A stretch of DNA of 64,000 nucleotides, taken from positions 558,001 through 622,000 of the forward strand of contig JAACJK010000163.1 in assembly GCA_013368325.1 (NCBI GenBank), written 5' to 3'. The notes beneath the pieces are model-generated. The model did not search any database and was not told the origin of the DNA. It was given only the letters and a program-made list of their open reading frames with translations. This document shows, piece by piece, positions 1 through 11,408 of this stretch. Source of the DNA: Ephemerocybe angulata. Lineage: Eukaryota > Basidiomycota > Agaricomycetes > Agaricales > Psathyrellaceae. Within the stretch, counting starts at the first letter, position 1; every line of letters starts with the position of its first letter. A program made the position numbers and the translations under genes.

Positions 1-1133
1 GGTGTCATAAGCATGTCACAAAGAGGAAATCCTGCATCTGCCAGAAAGTATCGTCCAGGAGGAAGCTTCAAACCACCCATCGTGCAGACTGACTCATAAA
101 TGCGCGAGTCGGCAGCGCTTCCCTCCCACCCAGACAAAACATAAACAAACTTTGTTCCAAAGTCCATTGCAGCCAAGACGTTTTGGGATAAAAACCCCTT
201 TCGGTTTCAGTACCGAGGTGCCAGCACCTCGGGGACGTGCACGTAGAAGTGCGAGCCATCGATGGCACCCCGTGCATCGTGAAAGTAGTGGAGGGTTGCA
301 TTGGATGCAAGCTCTGGTGCCGGAGCATCCGCCATTGCCTTCACGTAGCTCCGATAAAAGCCACGGGAGACCAGTGCTGCCTGAACGGCATGTATGTATC
401 TATAAAGTTATCAATCTCTTCCAAATCGTTAATTAGATAAATGAAATCAGACGTACATGCTAATCGTATCTCCACTGCACTGAAACCTCTCTTGAAGGAC
501 CACTGAAGTACTTCCCGTACGAATGAAGTACAGGTAGATGCCCAGTTGTTCATCCACCAATACATGCCGGCTATTACATAGGCCTCCTCTGATCTGCAAC
601 TCTTGCGAGAGCTTTCGGAAAGTCGTCTTGCTTAGGCCCATCTGCTCTCGGAATCGAACAGGGTGTCCAGCCAGGAGCTCAGCCACCCAGGCTGATCCTT
701 TCAAGATGGATGTCCGTTTCTTCCGTGGAGCCTCCCAGGATCCAATATGGATAGCCACAGCAGTTGCTGCTAAAGCTGCAGCCAGGGCTGCAATTTTGCA
801 CTTTTTCTGCGCAAAAGCGGCTTTCCTTTGTCCTTGGAGGCACTGAGGACCTTGGATGAGGAGGTAGGGGCCATGGGAGGACAGGAAAGAGGTGGAAATG
901 GTGCAAATGATGTGTATTCCGCTATCAGGCACCTTGATTCCGAGGCTATTTATAGCCAAGGGTACTTTCCACGGCAGCCTCAGAATTTCTACAAAACTCA
1001 AACGTGACTTTGGAGTCACGTGCTTCCCAAAGCCCATTTCCAAGAGCTCAAGGGTTCGAGTACCGGTGCGGCCAAGATTTTCGGCCAGCCAGAACTTACT
1101 GGTTTTGAAAATTGAGGTTCCCAGGTTCAACAT
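1..1133 (-). pseudogene. PIF/Harbinger (HARBI1-like) transposase relic, 3' end outside window
   Basis: Remnant of a DDE transposase that moves PIF/Harbinger DNA elements. Read leftward, the first coding block carries the helix-turn-helix N-terminal domain typical of mushroom copies (ILKGSAWVAELLAGHP, then SRHVLVDEQL and GDTIS). A 57-nt GT-AG intron (400-456) joins it to the catalytic block with AIDGSHFYVHV (first Asp) and GSAADSRIYESV (second Asp). The third acidic residue lies beyond the left edge. The frame is broken by an in-frame TGA at 209-207, between the residues RY and NRKG, where family members usually read Arg; a single C-to-T change (CGA to TGA) explains it. The N-terminal start is not resolved: two frames are open upstream of the HTH block. 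Family assignment is firm; activity is unlikely. Confidence 0.88.
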
Positions 1134-3620
1134 TTACATAACTATGTATGACATTCACAAGTCTATTGCTTAGTGTCAATTGTGCGTCCAAAGGTATTGG
1201 GAATGGGTTTGCACGATCCAAGTCGGCAATAAGCCTCACGTGTTGATTGATTTCGAACTCCGTCACTGCATGTGATCGCTTCCTGCGCGACGGCCTACCT
1301 ACCTCGGACCTCGGGTCAGAGAGTTGTCGTTGCCTTCTTTCTTATCATACATACCATCTTCTTCCCCTTTCTTGCGTCGTCTACTCCACCTTCATCTTAG
1401 TTTATTCTTTTGTTTGTGCATTTTCTTAGTCTATAAAGAGCTAGCGAGGCGTTTGCCTGAATTGTTTATGTAATGTAGCTAGCCAATCAATTCTTCTTCT
1501 TCTTCTTCGGTTACCCCTCGCCTCAATCGACTTCAATGACCTTTGTTTACAGCGCCATGTCAATCTCGTCTCGGCGACAACAACAAGAAGGCGGTTTTCA
1601 GTCGGCCGACGGCCAACCCTCGCACAGCCCGTTTACAATGATGGCAATTGAGAAACACGCACGCCATGCATGCGTAGGTCCTGGGGCTGGATCACGAAAC
1701 AGTAAGTCTGGGTTATCCCGTATCCTTACGCTGGCTCACCCAAGAAGCCGCTTCGTAGATTGAATCGGAAATAGACCCCACACCCACTACGACATCAGCA
1801 AGACTCACGGCGCATGATCACGGAAGGCGCGGCGCTCACCACGATGACGGAGCAAGAGAACCGCACATGTCGGGCTTGCGCAAGCTGTGGCCAACAGTCC
1901 TGGGAGCTGAAACATGAAAGGTGAGTTTCGGGATATCGTAGTCTGCGTGCGCTTACTCACCTATGCACCAAAAAGCTGCTGTGCCCCTGTAGCAATGGCT
2001 CAACATGATGGGGAAGGAAGCACGCCATATCACTGGCACAAGTGGCCTGGTGATCACAGCAGGGCTATGGCATGAAGCCCGCACAGCTGCGCATGCGAAG
2101 GGTGTGGCTGAAGCCGCAAGGATTCAAGGTCTGGGGAGACGGAAACACGAATGGTCAGTCTCGAATAATGGTGTAATATGGACACTTACTCGCCCGGCGA
2201 ATAGGAATAGAGTTCAAGCCAACAAGACGACTGCGGCCTGCCGCGGTGCGCTTGCCTGGCTACGACAGCGGTGGATGCCTAGGTAGTAGCCAGCATCCGG
2301 GATTCACGACGGCGACGGCGACGGCGACGAAGGAAGCGCGTGCCACTGGTGCACGAGTGACTGACGTCCCGAGGATTCAGAGACTGGGGCATGAACGGTC
2401 AGTCAGTCTCAGCCAAGAGGGGACTGATATCCAAGAGATAGGTGCGTTAGTAGAGGTTTTGCACATGTATCTAGACTTACTGACCTCAGACGTCGTGTCT
2501 GTTCCTGTTTAGCCTACAACTTCGACTACGGGTGCCAGGATGGCACCCCAACCATGACTGCGACCCCAGCAAACCCACCTCGCGCAGCATCTGGCAGTTA
2601 GCACGTCAAGGCGCATCCGACACGTCTCGAGAAGCCGGCAGCGCAATAAGATTCACGAACGCCCACGATGTCATCCAGGCAGCGGGGGAGGCCATCGAAC
2701 GACTGCCGTTGACGAGCATTGAAGGTCTAATAAGGTATTAGTGATGCTTTCTATAGAATTTACTCGCCTTGCTTACCTTGTGCAGATGCCGGTCGACGTT
2801 CTGTGGGGTGGCGATGGCAGCGGGCCGTACGAAGGCTCGAGTCGGTGCAACTGAGCGAAAGCTAGAACGGATGGACACAAGGTTAGTCTCGAATCTATTC
2901 AGACTTGAAAATGGCTCACAGTGTTCCTCAGGCACTAGCTGTGAACATGAAAAGCCCACAACGGACACGATGGCCCAGGTCATGGCGGCGAGGGTGTGTG
3001 GCTTGGCCCCAGCGTCCGTGCTCCTTGCTTACCTTCGTTAGGGGGTGCGGCCCAATCGAGCGCGACGACGATGACGACAACTAGACGATGACACCGTGAG
3101 CACCGAACTAGAGCAGCGACGGCGACCAACGCACCTCGAGCTCGACGACTCCCGGCATGTGGAAAACCGTGCAGGAACACCGTCAACGACGCACCCAGGA
3201 ACAACGTCGAAGACTTACCGCTAATGCGACGTCCTCGAAACCTCGCCGCCTCACCACCACGAATGACGACGAGAACCCGTCCGCCACCCATCCTGCACGG
3301 CGAAGCATGTGCGTCAGTGCCGACATGAGCTCAACGACGTGCAACTGACTTACCTGGGCATCCTGCGCGCTGCGTTCAACGACGAGGACGATGAGGGAGG
3401 ATGGTGGTGGAAGGGAGGAGAGTGCGGTGGCGAGCAATGCGGGAGGTGCGACGGGGTGAAGCGAGCAAGGCTGGGTGTGCATCACATCAGTTCAGTCGGC
3501 GAAACGACGAGCAGGGAACACAGACCTGAGCTCGTTGTGTGCAACGAAGAGCAGGGTTTCTGGACAGCGACGGCGATGAGGAATGAGCGATGGAGGTAAA
3601 AAGATACGAGCAAGGGAATA
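1134..3620 (+). other. Gene-poor stretch with possible multi-exon transcript, no recognised product
   Basis: A TATA-like element (tataaagagc near 1433) and a (ttc)n run near 1495 precede GC-rich sequence. Several exon-like segments follow, with GT-AG boundaries, for example a donor gtgagt at about 1920 after a short Cys-containing open stretch (TCRACASCGQQ) and a further acceptor near 1994. The segments do not join into one convincing frame, and they contain simple repeats (gacggc, 2307-2330). This could be a decayed gene, a non-coding transcript or part of an LTR element. I identify no domain. Confidence 0.25.
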
Positions 3621-4959
3621 AGGTGAAAGGAAAGAAGGAAAGTGGAGGAGTGGGGAGGATGTATTGGTACTGAACCCCGATCTTCCCTCCCATCTTATAT
3701 ACATCTTCTCGCACCCCTCTTCTTCTCACTCTGTACGTACGTATCTACGCTCACCCGAATAAAATATCTATTTTTGTCTAGTTATCGTTTCCCAGCAAAT
3801 GACCCAGCGAATAGCGGATTGGAATCAGCGAGTTTCGTACGCCCAGACGCTGCCGTCGCGATGCCCTCGCTCATGCATGGGTAGACCTGTCAATGAGTGT
3901 ATGGATTGAGTACGTATTCACGTAAGTGATTCGGTGCCAAGGATGTGTCAAGGTGACGTGAAGCGATTGGAAGTGCGTTGGTGGGACTGGGGTTTTGGGA
4001 GCACGGGTGCTCTGCCCAGATATTCATTCTTCGTGAGATTCACTGTCAGCGAAGGGGTGGATGGAGTCAGTCCCCGGGGTATACTCAGAGGAGTACAGGC
4101 CTATCGGGGTGTGATACCAGAGTAATCCGATGTGCACGGTATGTGTACGCCGGTAAGTTACACAGCGCAAGAGGTTAGCGCGCCAAAACTCAAATCGAGA
4201 TATCCAACCACCGATGCTCGCTCGACATTGCGGCTTCACCACCATGGACCTCAAATTTCTAGTCCCTCAGCACACAACACATCCACACCCATTTGACCCA
4301 CCACCTAGCTAAAGCTGGCTACTGGTGTGCTATTCTGCAGTACACTATGTCCGTCATGTCCGTTGACTGCTATTCAAAGAGGCTTATGTAACTGGCGCAG
4401 GTTCATGTTGCGTTCACGCATGTGTTCGACAAGTGTTCAACAGTGTGCCTGCTGAGGCGCGTGAAGTGCCACCTCCACGGTGGACTTGCAGTGGACGGTT
4501 GTACATGGGTGGATTAGTATTAGTATAAATGTAGTAGACATGGTTTTGGTGTTCCTGTGATAATATGAACCGTATAAAGATGAATCTGCCAGCACTTATT
4601 TGCATTTTATTTTTGTTTTATTTGAATTTTAAAGAACAACTTAGAGGTGGTTTCAGAGCAATTAGGCTTGGAATAGCCTCGGAATTTGCCGCGCGGAGCG
4701 ACGGTCCTCAGCCCACAAGTCAATCTTATCTACACACGATCTAACCAGACATCAGCGGCTCAGGCCGATTCAGTAGGCGTGAGAAGTCTGCTTTCCATTC
4801 CGACAGCTTTCGGCATTAGGCTACTGCTTGCTAAGCGGAGTTTCCGAATGGGCCCTAACAGGCTTATAACTCAACCCGGGCCTGTTAGGGTTTCACAGGA
4901 TTCACATGACGGCTTTCTCATGATGGATAAGGAGGCGTAAGAGTCCATAAATAGTGCGG
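3621..4959. other. Intergenic, no gene recognised
   Basis: Only short overlapping open frames on both strands, none with recognisable domains or convincing splice patterns. Base composition becomes AT-rich toward 4620. I see no RNA gene or mobile-element terminus here. Confidence 0.4.
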
Positions 4960-5340
4960 GACACCCTGAGCAGATATTGATACAATTGAATGTGATGGAT
5001 TAGGTGGGGTTCTGAGGGGTAATACATAAGGATTGTGATTTGGAATGGTGTATTTGTGTTCCAAAATGTGTGATCACCTGGCTGGGGATGTGAGGTGGTC
5101 TTCCAAAGGATGCATGCGGAGGTGCACACTGTGGTTCGAAAATGGTCATGTGCTTCCCCAGGGGTACATTTCCTCGTTCCAAGTGATTGCACTGGGGAGC
5201 AGGTAAATGCCCATGTCATAGTTTGGAGGGACATAATCACATTTTGGAATGTGGGATCACCCACCTGGGGGTGCGAGGTGGGCCTCCAAGGATGCATACG
5301 GGGTATATTTCCTCGTTCCAAATCCCTGTCCACTCCATCA
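4960..5340 (+). repeat. Repeat family F, copy 1 (two tandem modules)
   Basis: Non-coding repeat. Its reverse complement matches 32055-32300 over blocks such as gcacctccgcatg, tcctttggaagaccacc and ggtgatc.acattttggaa. A second diverged module of the same kind lies at about 5235-5330 (ttttggaatgtgggatcac, cctcgttccaa), so the unit is duplicated here. No termini or target duplication identified; the class of element is unknown. Confidence 0.6.
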
Positions 5341-6440
5341 TGGCTCAGCCTCAGTATGGCGTAATTAACCGGGGGCGTGGATCACTGCAGTTTGCAGCTG
5401 ATCCTGAATTATGGTGTGGTGTGGGAGCCTGGGAGGCTCAGGAACGGACCCCGACTAGGGCTTCCACAATATCCAAGTGGAGGTCCAATTAGTGATTCCA
5501 AATCCAACCATCCTCAGATTTGGAACCATGGAAGCACTATCACAAATGTGGCTCTGGAGGTGAGTCTTGCCTATCCACACAACGGGCGTCTAAAAGTTGC
5601 CTCGGTGCATGGAAGCAGAATTTCATGCTCCAAACGGCTCTGTTGGAATGTTGCTATTTATCTCAGCAGAATTCAGAATATCCATGCACCACCCAGATCA
5701 GTATTCGCTGCCCAGATCTGAAACAGGTATTTTAGCCCAGTCAGGAACAACCTAAGAATGGGATCTGACTATGATTATCCACAGGGCTCAATTGGAGCTC
5801 CAATAGTAGCATCCAACTTCAAGAATACTCAGATTTGGAGATACCAAATATCTCTCACGATAGGGAAGTTGGAGGTGTGGTTTGCACCTCTAGATGACGG
5901 GCGTCTATTTGACCTGTGGGATGGAAGCGGGCTTCTAGGTTCTGAGAGGCACCTTTGGTATACTGACAGCTCTATCCAGCTCCAGGCATTTGAGTTAGAT
6001 ATTATGTCCAAATACCCCTGTTGGAGGTACATACACAGTCCCCACCGAGGTGGCAGGTCTTGTATCATTGTTAGCGCCTGCCGGATATTGATCCAGTAGT
6101 AACCGTCGCACATGGCATCATACTCCAATGTGTCATGCGGCGGCCACCAGGACAGGCTCTCAGGCATATGATATACCTACTGTCTTAAAGGGCTTCGACT
6201 GGGGTTCCAAATATATGTCAAGTGTTGATAGATGTGAGAACTGTATGGCTGCCAGCGCTAATCCGGCATCTATAAAGATCACACATGGTTCGATGACTCC
6301 TAGTTACCAGAAATGTTTCACAAGCCCTCATGGCATAAAGGACAAATGCTCTCCCCTGTCGGCACGCCCATAGGGCCCATTCTTCAGTTCCTGCATTCAA
6401 TTCCAGTAGGTGGAAATGCACATTTGAATTGAAGAATGGG
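5341..6440 (+). repeat. Repeat family E, copy 1
   Basis: About 1.1 kb of non-coding repeat. Positions 5405-5620 align with the reverse complement of about 30830-31025 (shared blocks: gtgtgggagc, aggaac.gac, ggcttccacaat, ctcagattt, ggtgagt.ttgcc), and 5760-5800 matches inverted sequence near 30600-30645. The longest open frame (5758-6099) resembles nothing I know and is not preserved in the second copy, so I do not call a gene. Confidence 0.55.
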
Positions 6441-7936
6441 CCATGCGGCGCATGCCCATAGGAAGATCAGTTGTTCACTTTTTTTTTGGTGTATATCTTA
6501 AATGAAATTGAAATTCTCTAAGTATTACAGTAGCGAGATTGCACCAGATCACCCCAATTCACTAATGTGAAGTATTTCAGTTCAGTGACAAGTGTTAGCC
6601 TCGAACAGGGGATATAATGACATATAATGATATTGGCAATTGCAAATTTACACAAGTCGAAGATGATTCCAGATAGATATAAAGACCTTGGTATAGATCA
6701 CCACATGCCTCTGAGACATATAGCTAACCAACTTGCGAATGCGCTTAAGGCTGCTGTTCCTGCATTCCGCCGCACTCGAGTTGATGTGCACGAGGCGGGG
6801 GTCCGCATTGGCATATTCTGAAAGGAATGCAGCGGGACTGCATTTGGTCTGACCCTTTGAGTGAAAATGGTCGATGACGAAGAGGGTCTTCTCAAAGAAG
6901 TGAGGCTCCCGGATCATACAGTATGGACCAAGGGCACACGCGAAGTCATAAACCACCCATTTTGGAGCCGTCGGCCACCGAGTCACCATCGCTGCGAACA
7001 CATCATTACAACCCTCGCTCTCAGGAATATGGTGGAACCCATAGTATATGCTATCATGATTCCTCCAGTTAGTTGACGCTCGCCATATTGACTGTAGTAC
7101 TTTCCACAACGATCACCGCGGGGCTTTGATTTTTCTTTTCGCTGGTCAGTCTTCAGCTTTGGGTAAATGGGACGATGCCGAATGGGGGGGAAGCTATAGA
7201 GGGCACCAGTCTGCAATGACAATATTAGTTGTGGACTACTGGCCGCTAGAAATCCAGTACGCACCATGATCCAGTCCTCATCCTTGATTTGAATCAATGG
7301 ATAACTCGCCAAGTCTGGGTCTTGCTTCAGTTCACCAAGGACGGTATCACCACGCTTCAACATCTATTGAAGAATGGGAAGAAGACCGTCAAACGGCTTT
7401 CGCAGCCTGAGAAGATTATAGACCAGGGGGATGGTGATGATCCAGGTTATATGATCTGGAACAGGGTTGGAAATAAAATTTCAGAGGTTCTCGAATGCCG
7501 AACCGTTGAGCATCTGGAGAACTGATTCTTCAGCTTCAACCTAAATGAGGGTCAGCGTGATTGGGCACGCAATAAATGTATGCGCTCACCTGACGAAAAA
7601 ATTTCCGATATTCGTGAGGTACTGTTCTCTTCGTCAGGAGCATGGAATCATATACTTCCTGGAATAGAGATGACAGTTCCACACATTCCTGCTTCAACCC
7701 ATCAACAGCATTGTTTAGAAGCTTGAAATGTGACCACACACACTCGCTTTCATGTGTCTGCTGCTCAGCTGTGTCTCCCTCGTCTTCCTCATCCTCCTCC
7801 TTGTCCGAAAGCAGGCTGCTGATGCTTGACACCTCGACCACCCACCTGACTAACTTTTGGAGTCCCGAATTACCAATTAAATGCTGTTTCGGGTGATTTC
7901 TGATGGTTGCGCAAACAATAGATGTTGAGTTGGATA

Positions 7937-7944
7937 CAGTGGGG
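7937..7944. repeat. 8-bp target site duplication of family A element, left copy
   Basis: cagtgggg, repeated at 17676-17683 directly outside the right tip. It falls inside a codon run of the CxC gene and is present once in the inferred empty site. Confidence 0.85.
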
Positions 7945-8171
7945 GAGGACTTCGCACTGCCCCATTATTCCTGTAGGAGTTCAGGAGGAATTCCAGTGAA
8001 ATTCCAGTGAACTTTCTGAACTTCCACCGGAATTCCACTGAACTCTCCTGCCAAATTTTGAGTTCTGATTTTCCACCAGAGTTCAGTTCAGTTCAGGAGG
8101 AGTTTAGTATCAGCCAAAGCATGGTTCAGTAGGAGTTCAGTACACTGGAATTCCTCCTGGTCAACTGGAAA

Positions 8172-8183
8172 GTTCAGCAGGAC
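8172..8183 (+). repeat. 12-bp target site duplication of LINE, left copy
   Basis: gttcagcaggac, repeated after the poly(A) at 17021-17032. One more shared A on the left cannot be told apart from the tail. Confidence 0.9.
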
Positions 8184-8728
8184 GGGCCCCTTGATCCGCA
8201 ACCACCACCATCTGGTTGCATTCCCACGGTCGAAAGGCCGTGGATCGAGGGCTGGGCATCGTGAACGGCGGCGATGGGCACCTCCAAGGGCCCAAATGAC
8301 CACGACGTTCGCCCTGGGCTATTGGCCGCTCCCTACGCATGCATACGAAGGAGGAAACTGGCAAAGATGGCCCTCCCGCAGCGTAGACAGGCCCAAGACG
8401 TCGCCGGCCCAGCGACGCAGCCAACCGAATCCCGAGGGGACAACTACCTTCATGTACTCACACGTATTGCAATAATATGCTTTTGATATTGACCCCAAAA
8501 CCTACGCTACGTATGAACGAACGGCCGACACGAACACCCCACCTAGACCCCTCGCCCTCATCCCCTGCCCTCCCGTCCCCCCCAACACAAAAAAAGGCAC
8601 GTGACTAAGCCACACCGGGAACAGCCGGTGTACTGTACAGCTACAACCAGCCACAGGAAGGAGTAGAGCCGACTCACCGGAGAATCAGAATCAGAAGTCG
8701 AAGCTGTCAATCAGAAACGACGGACACG
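8184..8728 (+). promoter_or_regulatory. LINE 5' untranslated region, presumed internal promoter
   Basis: 545 bp between the 5' target duplication and the first ORF1 ATG. LINEs of this type carry an internal promoter here; I see no sequence element that proves one. Short open frames on both strands have no recognisable product. Confidence 0.5.
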
Positions 8729-11011
8729 ATGGCAACGCCTGTTCCTCCCAGCCCAGCGCTGAGCTACGCCTCGGCCGTCATCACCGGCTCGCCTCTCAAA
8801 CAATCCACCATCCCCACCCAGCTCCTTGAAGAGAACGCTGCACAAGCTCCTGGCCACGCGGTCACCACAGCACTCAAGCGAGCGGAACCCCACAGCCCCT
8901 ACTCGCCGAGGAGCGTCCCAACCAATCCTCACCCTCCAAAAGCCGCGAACACCGGCATAGACCCGCACAGCCTATTCCTGCGCAGGGCTCCGCTGGGAAC
9001 TAGAGTCCCCGACCCGTCTCGTTCTCCTACCCCGGCCAGATCCGGGTCATGGACGAACTCGAGGCTGAGGTGAGTACACGCTACGAGACCGGATGACTAG
9101 AGACTCATCATATACGCAGGGGCCCCAAGAAACAACTCGGCGACGAGGACCCACAATCAGACGATGACCGGGACGACGACCAGGTAAGCTGACACCACAT
9201 GTCTGCCAGGGCGAGAACTCACACCCCACACAGGATGCCTTCGCGGCGATCAAACCCCTGAGCTTCGCGTCCTCTACCCCGGCGACAGATCCACCCCTCC
9301 CCCCCAACCAGCCTCCTTCCCCGAACGGCGACGAAGCCTCCGCCATCAAAGTAGAGGAGGAGGAGATCGAGATACCGGCGGGGGAAGAACTCGACGGAGT
9401 TATCGACGTCGACGCGATCAGCGGCGACGAGGACGCCGAGATGGGAGCAGACGAGACCCACACCCCTCCCCCTCTTACTCCCAACCGTCCACCAGCCGCC
9501 CTACCCCAGTAACCCCCGGGAGCGTCTTCGACCCGGACGCGCCTGCCGCTGTTGCGATCAGGGCCCGCGCCGCTATCGCCCGCGAAACCCTTCGTGCGAG
9601 AGACGAGGCGGAGGCGGCAGTCCGCGCTACCAGACGTGCGGAGGAAGAGGCGAGAGCAAGGGTCACCGCCCAAGCCCTCACGAGACTCCAGGACGAGAGG
9701 ATCGGGGAGAACATCAGGAGGGTCGATAACCACGAGGCCGCGGTGGCCATGCAGGAGGAGGAGTGGCGCATCGTACCAGACCGCCGCAACCGCACCATCC
9801 TAACCCCCACCGCCCGCCCTCAAGCGAACTTCGCTGCCCCAGCCGCCGCCAACCCTCACCCCCCAGCCGCTCCTGCCAACCACGCAGCCCAAGCCCCGGC
9901 CCAAGCCCCAGCCCCTCTCCTCCCACCCCACAACCCCGCTCAGCAACAGGCCGATCAGGAGATGGGAGGACCCGAGGTCGGCGAGGATCTACAAGTACCC
10001 GTCAACGCGAACCTATCCGCCGTCCCCAACGACGGCCACCCAGACCTCGCCATCTTCGGCTTCTTCGTCACGGCACTCATGAAGTCGGACGCCGCCCCTC
10101 GGGCCCGTGGCAATGTGATCTGGAACTGGGGGGACACCAGCAAGAGCGACCCCGTCGTCAGATGGGACCAGCTCGCCGTCAACCTCGTCGAGGGTCTCCT
10201 CGCCCTCGAGAACGCCGACGTCTCCCTCATCGAGGCCGACCACAAGAAAGCGGAGGCCATCGACCTTGGAACCACCTGGGGGAAGGCACCGGGAGCATGG
10301 GCGACGGTGGGAGGACTCACGCTGCAGGAGCTGCGGTTGGTGCTGAGCAGGTGCATGTGGAACAGAACGAACGGTACGGCCCTCGCCATGACATGGCCCC
10401 CACCCCCTGTTGTCCACCCCATCGCCCTCAACGGCCTCGCCCACGTCAAGGACAGGACGGTCTACAAAGACCGTGTGCGAACCAAGGTGCGAGGCGACAT
10501 CAGCAACAGCCCGAAGATCCGCGAACTCGCCGCGACGTACTTCGACAACCTCACCGACGCGAACGGACTCCCATGCACCGCCGAGAACGCCCTGCCCACC
10601 CTCCTCGCCTCCATCGACGTGCGAGTGTCGTACCACGCTGAGTCCAACACGAACGAGTGGTGGTTGAAGTGGATGCCGCCCACCCGCTCGATGATGGGTG
10701 AGTACGAGTTCGTCATGGCGCTCCGCCAGATGACCTTCGTCGTCGAGGGCCTCGGCACCATCAACACCACCATGCCGCCCCTCGTCTGGTGCGGCGACTG
10801 CAGGGGTAACGACCACACCACCAACCACTGCCCCTTCAGCAAGGTCGAAGGATTTCAGGCTCCCCCTGCGGCGTCTACCGCCACTATCACCCGAGGAGGA
10901 TCGAGGGGTGGGTGGAACGGAGGACGAGGTGGAAACCGCGACAACGGTGATCGTAACGGCGGTGGATCTAGAGGCGGCTATAGAAACCGCGGCCGCGGTC
11001 GTGGATTTTAG
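8729..11011 (+). CDS. LINE ORF1 protein (CCHC zinc knuckle), apparently four exons
   Basis: Nucleic-acid-binding ORF1 protein that packages the element RNA. I read exons 8729-9069, 9120-9183, 9234-9508 and 9562-11011, joined by introns of 50, 50 and 53 nt. Each has GT at the 5' and AG at the 3' end, and each join keeps one frame, giving 709 residues. Without splicing the frame stops at 9071 and the longest ORF1 would start at 9743 (422 residues). The N-terminal part is Pro-rich then acidic. Exon 4 opens with an Ala/Arg/Glu-rich predicted coiled coil; a CCHC knuckle (CGDCRGNDHTTNHC, about residues 637-650) follows; the tail is RGG-rich. Start chosen as the first ATG in the joined frame. Introns in a LINE are unusual; an alternative is that exons 1-3 are unrelated upstream frames. 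Confidence 0.75.
9070..9119 (+). other. Putative intron 1 of LINE ORF1
   Basis: 50 nt, gtgagt donor, acgcag acceptor. It opens with an in-frame TGA (9071-9073), so it must be removed for ORF1 to continue. Splicing joins AG and G into an Arg codon. Confidence 0.65.
9184..9233 (+). other. Putative intron 2 of LINE ORF1
   Basis: 50 nt, gtaagc donor followed closely by ctgac (possible branch site), cacacag acceptor; phase 0. Confidence 0.65.
9509..9561 (+). other. Putative intron 3 of LINE ORF1
   Basis: 53 nt, gtaacc donor, gatcag acceptor. The first codon of the intron would complete a TAA stop in the upstream frame; splicing joins it in frame with the long zinc-knuckle ORF. Of the three, this donor is the least canonical. 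Confidence 0.6.
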
Positions 11012-11408
11012 TTAAGTACGACGCCGTTAGACCTCCCTCGAATACATGTACCCCCACTAGCTAGGCCCCCGTAACATGAACATGTTCCAGCCTTCCCGAT
11101 AACCGCTGACCCGACTAAGCGAGAACCATCCTAGCAGTAAGTTAGCCGCCTGCAACTAAATACAATTACTCCCGCCTACACTACGAGCCTCTAAGATGAC
11201 TTGACCTCATGAGCATAAGTACGGTAAACACTTCCACACCAGGAGACTCGATGGCGATACGGACAAACGGCACGACTACGTGCGAAAGGTGTAAGCTCAC
11301 CTCGAAGCAAACAAGCTTACAATCAACCCAACTGACCTCAGACGCACGGCTCGGATAGCAGGTCTGAGGAGGTTGTAAAACTAATTACTGCTCCAGTACA
11401 CCACCACA
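11012..11408 (+). other. LINE spacer between ORF1 and ORF2
   Basis: About 400 nt with stops in all plus frames. How ORF2 is translated (reinitiation, splicing or another route) is not visible from the sequence. Confidence 0.6.

Noticed and set aside
1240..1535. Solo LTR
   Set aside because: TATA-like and T/C-rich sequence is suggestive, but I found neither matching ends nor a 5-bp duplication.
5758..6099. 113-codon open frame in repeat family E
   Set aside because: Not preserved in the second copy at 30-31 kb and without known motifs.
9763..10641. Long Arg/Pro-rich open frame overlapping LINE ORF1
   Set aside because: It is the +2 shadow of the GC-rich ORF1 exon 4; composition is low-complexity and carries no domain.
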